From Terriglobales bacterium (GTDB lineage Bacteria; Acidobacteriota; Terriglobia; Terriglobales; Acidobacteriaceae): 36,477 bases of DNA. Shown in pieces: positions 1 to 6,946 of this stretch (the first letter of the stretch is position 1; each line of letters starts with the position of its first letter). Both the position numbers and the translations under genes were made by a program. The notes beneath the pieces were generated by a model. That model was not told where the DNA came from and ran no database searches. It saw nothing but the letters and a program-made list of their open reading frames with translations. The stretch lies in contig JAICYU010000012.1 of assembly GCA_025934025.1 (NCBI GenBank), positions 1 to 36,477 of the forward strand, given 5' to 3'.

Positions 1-82
1 CCATGATGTGCCTGCTTGACGTTATTCCTGGCTGGTGGTTTCGGGGGAAAGCACCCGGCCAGAAAAAATCAGGTCAACGAAA

Positions 83-119
83 AAGGCTTCGGACAACCAT
101 CCGAGGCCTTGTTTCTTTT
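83..119 (+). terminator. Rho-independent terminator-like hairpin
   Basis: An 11-bp stem (83-93 against 100-110, one G-T pair) encloses a 6-nt loop and is followed by a T-rich run (gtttctttt). A-rich sequence precedes it. The form fits an intrinsic terminator for a plus-strand gene ending left of the window. Confidence 0.6.
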
Positions 120-378
120 GCCCAAAGCACGTTGAAGAAATGGTTCGCATTCAGCGCAAGAGCCTTGAATTGTGTCCCCATAAGCTGTGGCCTGCGGAAA
201 CCCGTAACCATTATGATTTTCACTCCGCCGCTCCCACGCACCCAACTGCTGTCATGCTGAGCGGAGCCGAGGCACCCTGAGCTTGTCGAAGGGAACCGAG
301 GCGAAGTCGAAGCACCCCATCAAACTTCAGGATGGCAAGCCAGCATCAGGGAATTCTGGCCACGAACCCATTTGCCTT

Positions 379-445
379 GGAGCGTGGGCACTCCTGCCCG
401 CGGAGAGGTTTTCAGCTTTGTCGCGGGCAAGAGTGCCCGCGCTCC
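379..445. repeat. REP-like inverted repeat
   Basis: Arms of about 25 bp (379-403 and 421-445) pair with two or three mismatches, giving a long hairpin with a 17-nt loop. The core reads 'gggcactc.tgcccgcg'. No T-run follows, so it looks more like an extragenic palindrome than a terminator. Its sequence differs from the palindromes around the RAYT gene at 8943. Confidence 0.65.
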
Positions 446-535
446 AACAAATCCTCATTGAAACTCCCAGCATCACCATGCGGCAAAGACTATCAGCGCA
501 TGTCCCCTCGGAAGCAGGACATTTACGAACCGCGT

Positions 536-1063
536 TTAGAAAATCCCTTCGTCCGCCGAAGGCCCGTAAATGGACGGAACTGGCACGTCATTCAGCCGCA
601 AATAAACCGTCATCTGCCCGCGATGATGAATCAGGTGGTTCAGAATAAAACCGCGCAGCACCGCGATGCGCGGCATCTTGAAAATCTCCTTGTCGCCGGC
701 GCGCAGGGCCCACGATTTCACAAGCTGAGCATCGGTTGCTTTAGCAATCGTCTCGCGCGCGCTGGCAGCATTCTGATCGAACGCTGAAAGCAATTCCTGG
801 CGCGACTTGAGTTCCGAGTTCTTCGGCGCCGTGCTCACGTCAAAAGAATCCGAACTGAAGATGGCCTCTACCCAGTGATTGATGGTAGCTAGATGCGTCG
901 CCAGCGCGCCCATGCTGTAAGACTTGTCGTGCGGCTTCCATGTGAGTTTGTCTTCCGGTACCCGCTCCAGGGTGCGCCGGGTATTTTGCATCTCGTGATC
1001 GAATTCTCCTAAGAGCGCGTGCGTCATCGTGCTGCTGTGGACGATTTCCGATTGCGCTGCCAT
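536..1063 (-). CDS. DinB-family protein
   Basis: A 175-residue protein of the DinB/YfiT-like four-helix-bundle family. Members bind a metal ion through three histidines, and many act as thiol-dependent transferases or have no known substrate. The pattern is visible: a His in 'ALATHLATINHW' near the N-terminal third, and an HxxxH pair in 'NHLIHHRGQ' near the C-terminus, followed by the typical 'RGQMTVYLR'. The start at 1063 is chosen because AAGGAG lies about 9 nt upstream; the frame is open further upstream (to 1153), but that extension is unlike the family. The length is normal. It stands alone with no operon partner. The exact reaction cannot be told from sequence. Confidence 0.85.
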   Translation of the reverse strand: MAAQSEIVHSSTMTHALLGEFDHEMQNTRRTLERVPEDKLTWKPHDKSYSMGALATHLATINHWVEAIFSSDSFDVSTAPKNSELKSRQELLSAFDQNAASARETIAKATDAQLVKSWALRAGDKEIFKMPRIAVLRGFILNHLIHHRGQMTVYLRLNDVPVPSIYGPSADEGIF

Positions 1064-1384
1064 AACGAGTCTCCTTCTGCTGAAGTTTGGGACGGAGAAT
1101 ATTGTACAGGGTACAGCGACCGCACCTTGCGGGCCGAGTGCCTGGACGCGCACTGCTCACAAATCGCCGAAAACTCGCCTTGAAGATGTACCAGAAAAAG
1201 GGGACCGCTCATCACGTCTGAAATCATATCCACCGGTGTGCCGATTTACGGGAGCAGGTCAGTATGCGTAAGGCGATTTTAACTGGTTGGTCACCGGATC
1301 AACCGTCGCCGTCGGTCCTGGAGGCGCTGAGCCGTAACCGTTTGCTACGGTTGGTTCCCAACAATAGCTATTTCTGGTACTCCC
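1064..1384. other. Intergenic stretch with possible coding remnant
   Basis: This is the gap between the DinB gene and the exported protein at 1385. On the minus strand, about 1255-1360 reads as an open, Pro/Gly/Thr-rich stretch ('NGYGSAPPGPTATVDP', ending 'SPYAY' stop). It could be a worn piece of an RHS or similar repeat protein, in keeping with the broken cassettes next to it. It has no start and is too short to assign. No RNA gene was recognised. Confidence 0.35.
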
Positions 1385-1972
1385 TTACGGGGTGTTGCCT
1401 ACTTTGCAGCCCGGGATAGCGCCGACGTCATCGGCAGACTTGAGCACCAACTGCGCAGGTGCCCCATTCAGATGACCAAACCCAGAAATCTCATACGGAG
1501 TTCCTTTTGGATCCATCTTTCTTGAATTTTGCTTAGACCAACGTTCAAACATTCCTGTATATGTAACGGCGATGCATCTGTCTGGCAAGTATTCGCGCAA
1601 TTTTTCCCATTTGGAATCTATTCTCTTCCGTGATTCGCGATCAAAATCAAATGCAACACCATGAATTATAAAAGTCAGATCGCTCGGCATTGTCCATGCA
1701 ATCGTGCTCGGCCAGACCTTTCCCTCAGTAACGAAAATTCCTGGACACTGTTCACCAACAAACCAAGCACCTTCTTCCGTGCCGACTACCCGGTCCCGAA
1801 TTCTTACCATCTTTCCATCGTATTCGGAAGCATGAGAGAGCGCTTCGCAAACACTCAGGGTAGGAATTGAGGCGGTATCTCCTGACCGGCATCGTGCCGG
1901 GAAACCGATGCAAAGGGCGAAACCGACTATGAGGCAAATTACAGACGACCAGTTGTGTTTTTTTCGAAACAC
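1385..1972 (-). CDS. Exported protein of unknown function, copy 1
   Basis: A 195-residue protein with a hydrophobic signal peptide (about residues 9-28, 'SVICLIVGFALCIGFPA') and a mature part opening with 'LSVCEALSHASEYDGKMVRIRDRVVGTEEG'. The 'YDGKMVRIR...V' region suggests a small OB-like beta-barrel, but that is a guess from pattern. It is a close paralogue of the gene at 2163-2783. GTG is the likely start, with GAGG about 9 nt upstream. It begins 11 nt after the stop of a short tip-like C-terminal remnant, the same order as the RHS-tip/partner pairs upstream. This suggests an immunity-type role in the cell envelope. Function is not recognised; the immunity role is inference. Confidence 0.7.
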   Translation of the reverse strand: MFRKKHNWSSVICLIVGFALCIGFPARCRSGDTASIPTLSVCEALSHASEYDGKMVRIRDRVVGTEEGAWFVGEQCPGIFVTEGKVWPSTIAWTMPSDLTFIIHGVAFDFDRESRKRIDSKWEKLREYLPDRCIAVTYTGMFERWSKQNSRKMDPKGTPYEISGFGHLNGAPAQLVLKSADDVGAIPGCKVGNTP

Positions 1973-1983
1973 GATTCAGAACC

Positions 1984-2087
1984 TCAATGATGATGGTGCA
2001 AGCACTCGCTTTTGATTAGGTTGGAATTGGCTTTACTTTGCGCAATACCCTCCGGCGTACTTGAGCTATCCGGGTTGATCCGGGATG
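1984..2087 (-). pseudogene. Remnant C-terminus of an RHS-type tip, copy 1
   Basis: About 34 codons read '...PDSSSTPEGIAQS...LIKSECLHHHH' stop. A second copy with the same pattern ('PDNSITPEGIAQS...LIKSNCLHHHH') lies at 2790-2893. Amino-acid conservation between the copies, with several changes at third codon positions, argues that this was coding. The Cys close to the C-terminus matches the Cys close to the end of all three zincin tips upstream. No start or upstream toxin body remains. I read it as the 3' stub of a displaced tip. Confidence 0.5.
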
Positions 2088-2162
2088 CATCTGGAAACCG
2101 AGGACAGACAGGCTGTCCCGGATTTCCCAGCCAGCAGTGACGGTTTGGGCGTAGTTCGATAA

Positions 2163-2783
2163 TTATTTTGACTGGGTTGGCGTTTTCCACTTCTTTCTAC
2201 ACCGTGGAACTGCGCTGACATCATCAGCAGATTTGAGGACCAGTTGGGCAGGCGCTCCGTTCAAATGCCCGTAACCAGAGATTTCGATCCAACCATCGCG
2301 ATGTGGAATTCTTGAGTTGGCTTTTGACCAGGCTTCAAAGATCCCAGTGTATGTAACAGCTATACATCTGTCCGGGAGGCGTTTGCGAATTTCAAGCCAT
2401 TTCTTTTCCAATCTCTTGCGGGATTCCCAATCGAATTTGAAATCAACAGCAGAACGGATAAACGGTGCGCAAGAGTGCTTGGCGCAATTGGAATCTGGCA
2501 TGGTCCACGCAATCGTGCTCGGCCACACCTTACCCTGAGTAACAAAAACTCCTGGACATTCTTCACCCACAAACCAAGTACCTTCGTCGGTACCGACAAC
2601 ACGATCTCGAATGCGCACCATCTTTCCATCGTATTCGGAAGCATGAGAGAGCGCTTCGCAAACACTCAGGGTAGGAATTGAGGCGGCATCTCCTGACCAG
2701 CATCGTGCCGGGAAGCCGATGCAAAGGGCGAACCCGACTATGAGGCAAATTACAGACGACCAGTTGTGTTTTCGAAACACCAT
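2163..2783 (-). CDS. Exported protein of unknown function, copy 2
   Basis: A 206-residue paralogue of the protein at 1385-1972. The N-terminal 80 or so residues are almost identical, including the signal peptide and the block from 'SVCEALSHASEYDGK' to 'GKVWPSTIAWTMP'. The middle differs: this copy has an insertion 'DSNCAKHSCAPFIRSAV' with two extra cysteines, and the C-terminal end differs. The shared 'HLNGAPAQLVLKSADDV' block returns near the end. ATG at 2783 follows the stop of a tip remnant by only 6 nt. The gene therefore repeats the tip-then-exported-protein order of this locus. Function is unknown; an immunity role is inferred from position only. Confidence 0.7.
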   Translation of the reverse strand: MVFRKHNWSSVICLIVGFALCIGFPARCWSGDAASIPTLSVCEALSHASEYDGKMVRIRDRVVGTDEGTWFVGEECPGVFVTQGKVWPSTIAWTMPDSNCAKHSCAPFIRSAVDFKFDWESRKRLEKKWLEIRKRLPDRCIAVTYTGIFEAWSKANSRIPHRDGWIEISGYGHLNGAPAQLVLKSADDVSAVPRCRKKWKTPTQSK

Positions 2784-2789
2784 AGAGAC

Positions 2790-2893
2790 CTAGTGATGGT
2801 GGTGCAAGCAATTGCTCTTGATTAAGGCGGTGTTTGCCGTACTTTGAGCGATGCCTTCCGGCGTAATTGAATTATCCGGTTTGATCCGGGCGC
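2790..2893 (-). pseudogene. Remnant C-terminus of an RHS-type tip, copy 2
   Basis: This is the counterpart of the 1984-2087 stub, ending 'LIKSNCLHHHH' with a TAG stop. The frame continues a little upstream ('SEAIVRARIKPD') before running into the 3' end of the frameshifted gene at 2905. It has no start of its own. It marks the left boundary of a former toxin-tip cassette whose partner is the gene at 2163. Confidence 0.5.
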
Positions 2894-2904
2894 GCACAAT
2901 TGCC

Positions 2905-3706
2905 TCACTTCTTTTGCTCAGAAACTATCGGTATAGAGCGATTACAAGCCGACCCTAGCTGCGATGGCTTGCAATAATAACTTATCGTCTGCTCATACGT
3001 CCCCCATCCGGGAGGATCTCCTGCCTCAACAAAAGGATTCACATATGGATATGACTCATCGTCTATAAACCACGAGTCTGATCGGATCACGACCTGTAAC
3101 CCACGAGCGGATATTCTAGAACGGAAATAATTGCTGAGTTCATCAGCAGTTGCCGCATTGAGGGTTCCTTCTTCTTCAACTTTTATTGCAATGCTGGGTA
3201 CGATTTCGGGCCGCCGGCTGTGCGGCAAGACTGGGCGAAGGGTCAATTCCAGAAGGTCGTAGCGCTGGCCGCCAACTTGGCCGTGAAATACATTCTCGCC
3301 TAAAATGCGTATTTCTTCCGTTGCGCCTGTTTTCCAACGAATTCGCAAAGTGGCTGAATCTCCAATTTTGACGAGCTCTGCAATCTCTGAGAGCCGGGAA
3401 GAAATATCCGAGTATTGATCGTGCCAGTATTGATATGAGTAGTCAGTTATTCCTTTACCAGAACGCAAAAGAAACACCAGGTCTCGTTCAGTATAGACCG
3501 TCAATTTGGCGACGTGAGCATTCGTGGAATCATCAACAAATGACCTTGCCAGCCGAACCAGATAGTCTTTTCGAGAATTGATCTGCTGAGATCAGGATGT
3601 CTTTTTGCATGGAATCCGACCGATCAATTCGGTAAACCTCTCTTGGTTCGGAACACATGGCTTGAGCACCTACCGCGAGGACAATTGCTAAAATTCTGAG
3701 CATCAT
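2905..3706 (-). pseudogene. Exported partner of RHS tip 3, frameshifted
   Basis: Two open frames join into one gene. The first, from ATG 3706, has a signal peptide ('MMLRILAIVLAVGAQA') and runs 'SEPREVYRIDRSDSM'. The second continues without a gap as 'NSRKDYLVRLARSFVDDSTNAH' and ends '...IPIVSEQKK'. The reading moves by one base somewhere in 3565-3590, and the 802-nt span is one base too long for a single frame. Restored, the product is about 266 residues. The start overlaps the stop of RHS tip 3 as ATGA, with GGAG about 6 nt upstream, so translation was coupled. There are no recognised domains. It could be a true mutation or an assembly error. By position it is the putative immunity partner of tip 3. 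Confidence 0.7.
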
Positions 3707-4584
3707 TGAGTACTCCGGCAATCATTTTTAAGCCAGCTGGAAATATCGGCAGTGCCGGGGTTGTTATGTTGTAAGCCGGCATCAGCAAAATTTGCAAAAA
3801 TTTCCTCGTCATTCCAGAGCGTGTAAGCATGCAGTTCCTCATGAAACAGATCGTTTGCTTCATCCGCCGTACTGAGGCCAAAAAAATTCGCTCCCAATAT
3901 AATCGCGGGATGGTCTCCATTAATTATCGTCACAGCATCGTGAGAATACACAGTTCGATACAGGCTTGTTCCATTCCCGTTTCCGCTCACATCATCTTGA
4001 GTAAAATTCGCGAATGGCGAATTGGGAGAGGGAACATCGTAAATGTTCGTGCTGTTCACGCTTTGAAGGAATTCAGATGAAGAGTAATCCGCGATATGAC
4101 CGGCGAACACCTGGTTGCAGTGAGACTTCTTGAAGTTCTTCAAACGCTTTCTGATCAAGCTGTCAGCATCGAAACTGTCACCATACCCATCCGGCTCCAG
4201 CAGATAGCCGCCGCCAATCTGAACCAAGTCTCCTCGGCGATTGACGAGCTCGCCTTCAAATAACGCAAATTCGTCAAAATTTCCCCATGCATTGGGAAAT
4301 CCCATTCGGTCCAGAAACAGCGTCAGCGCGGTCAGGAATTGGCCGCTGGGATCGTGGTAGTTGATGGGATCATTGGCAACGTAGCTGTACCGATTCAGGC
4401 TTTGCGGGCTGATCGTGCTCCCGGCCAGCGGATCTGGCGCGCTGAAGCGTCCAAGGCGGCTCACGTCGTAGCGCGCCATGGCGTAGTCGTTGCCCGATTC
4501 CGAGTCGCGCTCATGGGTAGTGAATTTCCACTTGGTCGCGCCCGAGTCATACCACATCTCGCCGAAGGGGAAATGCCCCTGCAA
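3703..4584 (-). CDS. Truncated RHS fragment with zincin-like tip 3
   Basis: About 293 residues, starting at a possible TTG. The first 95 or so are RHS core ending in the usual boundary ('GRFSAPDPL', 'SLNRYSYVANDPINYHDPSG'). After 'ALTLFLDR' comes a divergent tip. It carries HEELH at about residues 248-252, the HExxH zinc-binding and catalytic signature of zincin peptidases, with Asp a few residues later ('AYTLWNDEE'). Cysteines occur in 'KSHCNQVF' and near the C-terminus ('NDCRSTQ'). There is no signal peptide and no N-terminal RHS region, so this is an orphan tip rather than a full effector. A core this short, joined 24 nt after the WD40-like gene, indicates recombination. The peptidase activity is predicted from the motif only. 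Confidence 0.75.
   Translation of the reverse strand: MQGHFPFGEMWYDSGATKWKFTTHERDSESGNDYAMARYDVSRLGRFSAPDPLAGSTISPQSLNRYSYVANDPINYHDPSGQFLTALTLFLDRMGFPNAWGNFDEFALFEGELVNRRGDLVQIGGGYLLEPDGYGDSFDADSLIRKRLKNFKKSHCNQVFAGHIADYSSSEFLQSVNSTNIYDVPSPNSPFANFTQDDVSGNGNGTSLYRTVYSHDAVTIINGDHPAIILGANFFGLSTADEANDLFHEELHAYTLWNDEEIFANFADAGLQHNNPGTADISSWLKNDCRSTQ
4294..4582 (-). repeat. RHS core direct repeat, copy in tip 3
   Basis: 289 bp nearly identical to 6316-6603. It encodes 'QGHFPFGEMWYDSG' through 'ALTLFLDR'. Homology stops abruptly at both ends: at 4583, before the WD40-like gene, and at the core/tip junction. Such blocks are natural substrates for homologous exchange of tips. Confidence 0.85.
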
Positions 4585-4608
4585 AAACCCAAGCTTATCC
4601 TAAGTTTG

Positions 4609-5601
4609 TTACTTGTCTAAATCAGAGCGATATGACAGCACATAAAGTCGTTTCCTGTCTTGGATCTTCCAGACGCTCAGTTCTCCGGGATGAGAGGTAC
4701 GGTTTATCAGGTACGCTCCATTTGTGGTGACATACCCAGGTGTGACATCCCAAGTCGAAAACAGCGTCCCGGTCCTTAGGTCCCACTCACGCAAGGTCTG
4801 ATCTTCGCCGACTGAGATTGCGTGCTTACCGTCGTCCAAAACCGTTACGGCAATCACAGAGTCAGTATGTCCTGTAAGCGTGCGTGTGACCCGGCCAGTA
4901 TCCACGTCAAAGATTTTGATCTCGTTCCCGACAGCCGCCACTAAATGATTACCGTCTCTGGCGAACGCGAGATCACTCACAAACGAATTCATATCGCTCA
5001 AGTCGATATCTCGGACTGGCGCGGCAGTAGCGAAGCTCAAAAGGGAGATTCCAGTACCGTTGCTGACGGCGATCAGCTTCCCATCCGGATTGATCGCAGC
5101 TCGAACCAATTCCTGCGGAGTTCTCTTGCTCCAAATAACCTTGCGCGTGAGAATACTCCAGAGATCAATTTGATGTTGGTGGATAGCTAGAACAGAACCA
5201 AAAGAGGGCCCGAACAGCACCTGCTCGATACCGCCGCCTCCCAACTGCTGTAGGATTTGAGGGCTCTTCTGGGGGAGCAAAGGAATCAAGTGGAGTATCC
5301 CTCCTTCATCTCCCAATGCCAGTAGTTTCCTTTCGGAGGAGAAATCTAAAGCGCTCCCTCGGTAGCGATCACAATTTACAACAGGAAACTTTTTGTCATT
5401 TCGGGTATCCCATGCCATTACGGTACCATCTACCGCAGACGCGAACGCCTGGGCCGCATCAGGAGAGACCGTGAAAGCGGTCAATTCGGACCATTGGGAT
5501 CTCTCATGCATTTTCGACGGCACTGAATTCTGGGGACACGCAGCATGTACTCTTGAGAGCAGTAGAAATCCCAGTAACATCGAACTGAGAACGGTTTGCA
5601 T
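4609..5601 (-). CDS. Exported WD40-like beta-propeller, partner of RHS tip 2
   Basis: 330 residues with a signal peptide ('MQTVLSSMLLGFLLLSRVHA') and then WD40/quinoprotein-like blades. The clearest is 'GHTDSVIAVTVLDDG' followed by 'REWDLRTG', with others at 'VDGTVMAWDTRND' and 'NEIKIFDVDTG'. The start at 5601 is chosen because AAAGGA stands about 8 nt upstream; a TTG at 5634 would overlap the RHS stop. It follows RHS tip 2 by 29 nt on the same strand, so the two are probably co-transcribed. Propellers of this kind bind proteins and rarely catalyse. Its place suggests binding and neutralising the tip outside the cytoplasm, but that is inference; it could equally be an unrelated secreted propeller. 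Confidence 0.75.
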   Translation of the reverse strand: MQTVLSSMLLGFLLLSRVHAACPQNSVPSKMHERSQWSELTAFTVSPDAAQAFASAVDGTVMAWDTRNDKKFPVVNCDRYRGSALDFSSERKLLALGDEGGILHLIPLLPQKSPQILQQLGGGGIEQVLFGPSFGSVLAIHQHQIDLWSILTRKVIWSKRTPQELVRAAINPDGKLIAVSNGTGISLLSFATAAPVRDIDLSDMNSFVSDLAFARDGNHLVAAVGNEIKIFDVDTGRVTRTLTGHTDSVIAVTVLDDGKHAISVGEDQTLREWDLRTGTLFSTWDVTPGYVTTNGAYLINRTSHPGELSVWKIQDRKRLYVLSYRSDLDK

Positions 5602-5630
5602 CGAGAATTTCCTTTCGAGCGCAGATGGAA

Positions 5631-6908
5631 TCAATGGTTACAGTGCTCGTTAACGGCATTGGATATCTCAACACTGGCCCCCTGTGGAAGGCCCAATTGT
5701 GTTTCGAGGGCGCTGTCGCTTAGTCCCGTGACATTGTGCATTAGCTCATGTCCTACCGTGCCGACGCCCACGTGACTGTCGAACAAACCCCCGTTTCTAA
5801 AAAATACATTTGGGCCGAGCGGTTGCGCAGCCGCATTGACATTCGGGTTCTGCCGAAAAAAATCACCGACCGACTGGCTCGCGTTGCCTGGATTGTTGTT
5901 TGCTATACCACCTTGCTGAAGAGAAGCTGACGAATCGTTGCCTGAATATGCCTTTTGGTTAATTGCTCCTATGGCAACGAGCGTAGGATCTATGCCGTGG
6001 TTCACAAGGAAGTCAATACAGTCAGTGTTATTACTCAAGTTGCTCAAGAGCTTGGCAAGGCTCTTTAAATATCGGTTCTGATCTCGTGCTTTTAACGGGG
6101 CCAAGCTCCCGCCCGCCTGGTTGATCAGGTAAGAGTTTCCAAACATTGGAAACTCTTTGACCAGTTGAATCTCGCCATCGTCCGCGTCACGCAGCAAATC
6201 GCTGGTGCTGGCGTCTTCAAAGTCGAAAGTTGACCTGTTGGAGCGAAACCAATACAGAGTACCAGTCTGACGAGGTTCCATGAAATGGAACTCATCCCAG
6301 TTTTCACCAAATTGCGGGAAATCCCACCTGTCCAGAAACAGCGTCAGCGCGGTCAGGAATTGGCCGCTCGGATCGTGGTAGTTGATGGGGTCATTGGCAA
6401 CGTAGCTGTAACGATTCAGGCTTTGCGGGCTGATCGTGCTCCCGGCCAGCGGATCCGGCGCGCTGAAGCGGCCCAAACGGCTCACGTCGTAGCGCGCCAT
6501 GGCGTAGTCGTTCCCGGATTCGTCATCGCGCTCATAGGTCGTGAACTTCCACTTGGTTGTGCCCGAGTCATACCACATCTCGCCAAAGGGGAAATGCCCC
6601 TGCTGGCCGGTGATGTTGCCGGAGCTGTCCGTCAACAGACGCGGCGAGAGATGATCTGGGTGGTAGTAGGTCGCGCCGCCGGCGATCTGGGCCAGCAGCG
6701 TTGCGCCGGAATAAACGTATTCGCGCGAGGGTGCGGTGGGCGCAGCGCCGTTCACGTACTCGGCAATCACCTTGCCTCCGGAGAAGATGTAAACCGTGGT
6801 CGTCCCGCCCGAGACCTTTTTTACCCGCAGAGATTTGCAATCGTAGCTGTAGGTCGCGGTTGCGCCGCTCGCGGTGCTGGTTGCATTCAGCCGCTCTCTA
6901 ATTCGCAT
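5631..6908 (-). CDS. Truncated RHS fragment with zincin-like tip 2
   Basis: 425 residues from ATG 6908; a GTG at 6941 is also possible. RHS core runs from 'ATATYSYD' through 'YVYSGATLLAQ' and 'YYHPDHLSPRLLTDSSG' to the 'SLNRYSYVANDPINYHDPSG' boundary. The tip then carries HELMH at about residues 387-391, followed by 'NVTGLSD', which fits an HExxH zincin. Cysteines occur in 'NTDCIDFL' and in 'NEHCNH' at the very end, the same two places as in the other tips. The N-terminal thousands of residues of a normal RHS protein are missing, and the gene starts just after the stop of the preceding propeller gene. It is probably a displaced tip, expressed only by read-through or after recombination into a full RHS gene. 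Confidence 0.8.
   Translation of the reverse strand: MRIRERLNATSTASGATATYSYDCKSLRVKKVSGGTTTVYIFSGGKVIAEYVNGAAPTAPSREYVYSGATLLAQIAGGATYYHPDHLSPRLLTDSSGNITGQQGHFPFGEMWYDSGTTKWKFTTYERDDESGNDYAMARYDVSRLGRFSAPDPLAGSTISPQSLNRYSYVANDPINYHDPSGQFLTALTLFLDRWDFPQFGENWDEFHFMEPRQTGTLYWFRSNRSTFDFEDASTSDLLRDADDGEIQLVKEFPMFGNSYLINQAGGSLAPLKARDQNRYLKSLAKLLSNLSNNTDCIDFLVNHGIDPTLVAIGAINQKAYSGNDSSASLQQGGIANNNPGNASQSVGDFFRQNPNVNAAAQPLGPNVFFRNGGLFDSHVGVGTVGHELMHNVTGLSDSALETQLGLPQGASVEISNAVNEHCNH
6316..6603 (-). repeat. RHS core direct repeat, copy in tip 2
   Basis: 288 bp nearly identical to 4294-4582. Here the flanking RHS core continues further upstream (to about 6890), which shows that the copy in tip 3 is the shorter, more truncated one. 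Confidence 0.85.
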
Positions 6909-6946
6909 GATTCTGAGCTCAACAAGAAGATCACAAGCCACCTACT

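Larger units (their letters stand above)
1..535. other. Intergenic stretch, no supported gene
   Basis: I see no convincing coding region; the short open frames here lack ribosome-binding sites and recognisable protein content. The stretch holds a terminator-like hairpin near its left end, a second imperfect hairpin at 28-62, a segment around 251-318 of the type 'tgctgagcggagccgaggca...gagcttgtcgaag' that resembles dispersed intergenic repeats, and a long inverted repeat at 379-445. It lies downstream of the DinB gene (minus strand) and probably downstream of a plus-strand gene left of the window. Confidence 0.6.
1385..2893. repeat. Tandem duplication of stub + exported-protein unit
   Basis: Two units of about 700-730 bp lie head to tail: 1385-2087 and 2163-2893. 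Each contains the tip stub followed by the exported-protein gene. Identity is highest over the signal-peptide half of the gene and the stub, and falls in the middle of the gene. The pattern suggests duplication followed by divergence of the mature protein. Confidence 0.75.

Noticed and set aside
3-787. Several overlapping plus-strand open frames at the left edge
   Set aside because: They span a terminator-like hairpin and a long inverted repeat, and overlap the DinB gene on the other strand.
1984-2190. CLHHHH ending as a cloning His-tag or contamination
   Set aside because: The same ending with different codons occurs twice in natural, diverged copies; no vector sequence is seen.
1984-2190. 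A separate 68-residue gene
   Set aside because: The first half overlaps the end of the 2163 gene, and only the last 34 codons are conserved with the second copy, so I treat it as a stub.
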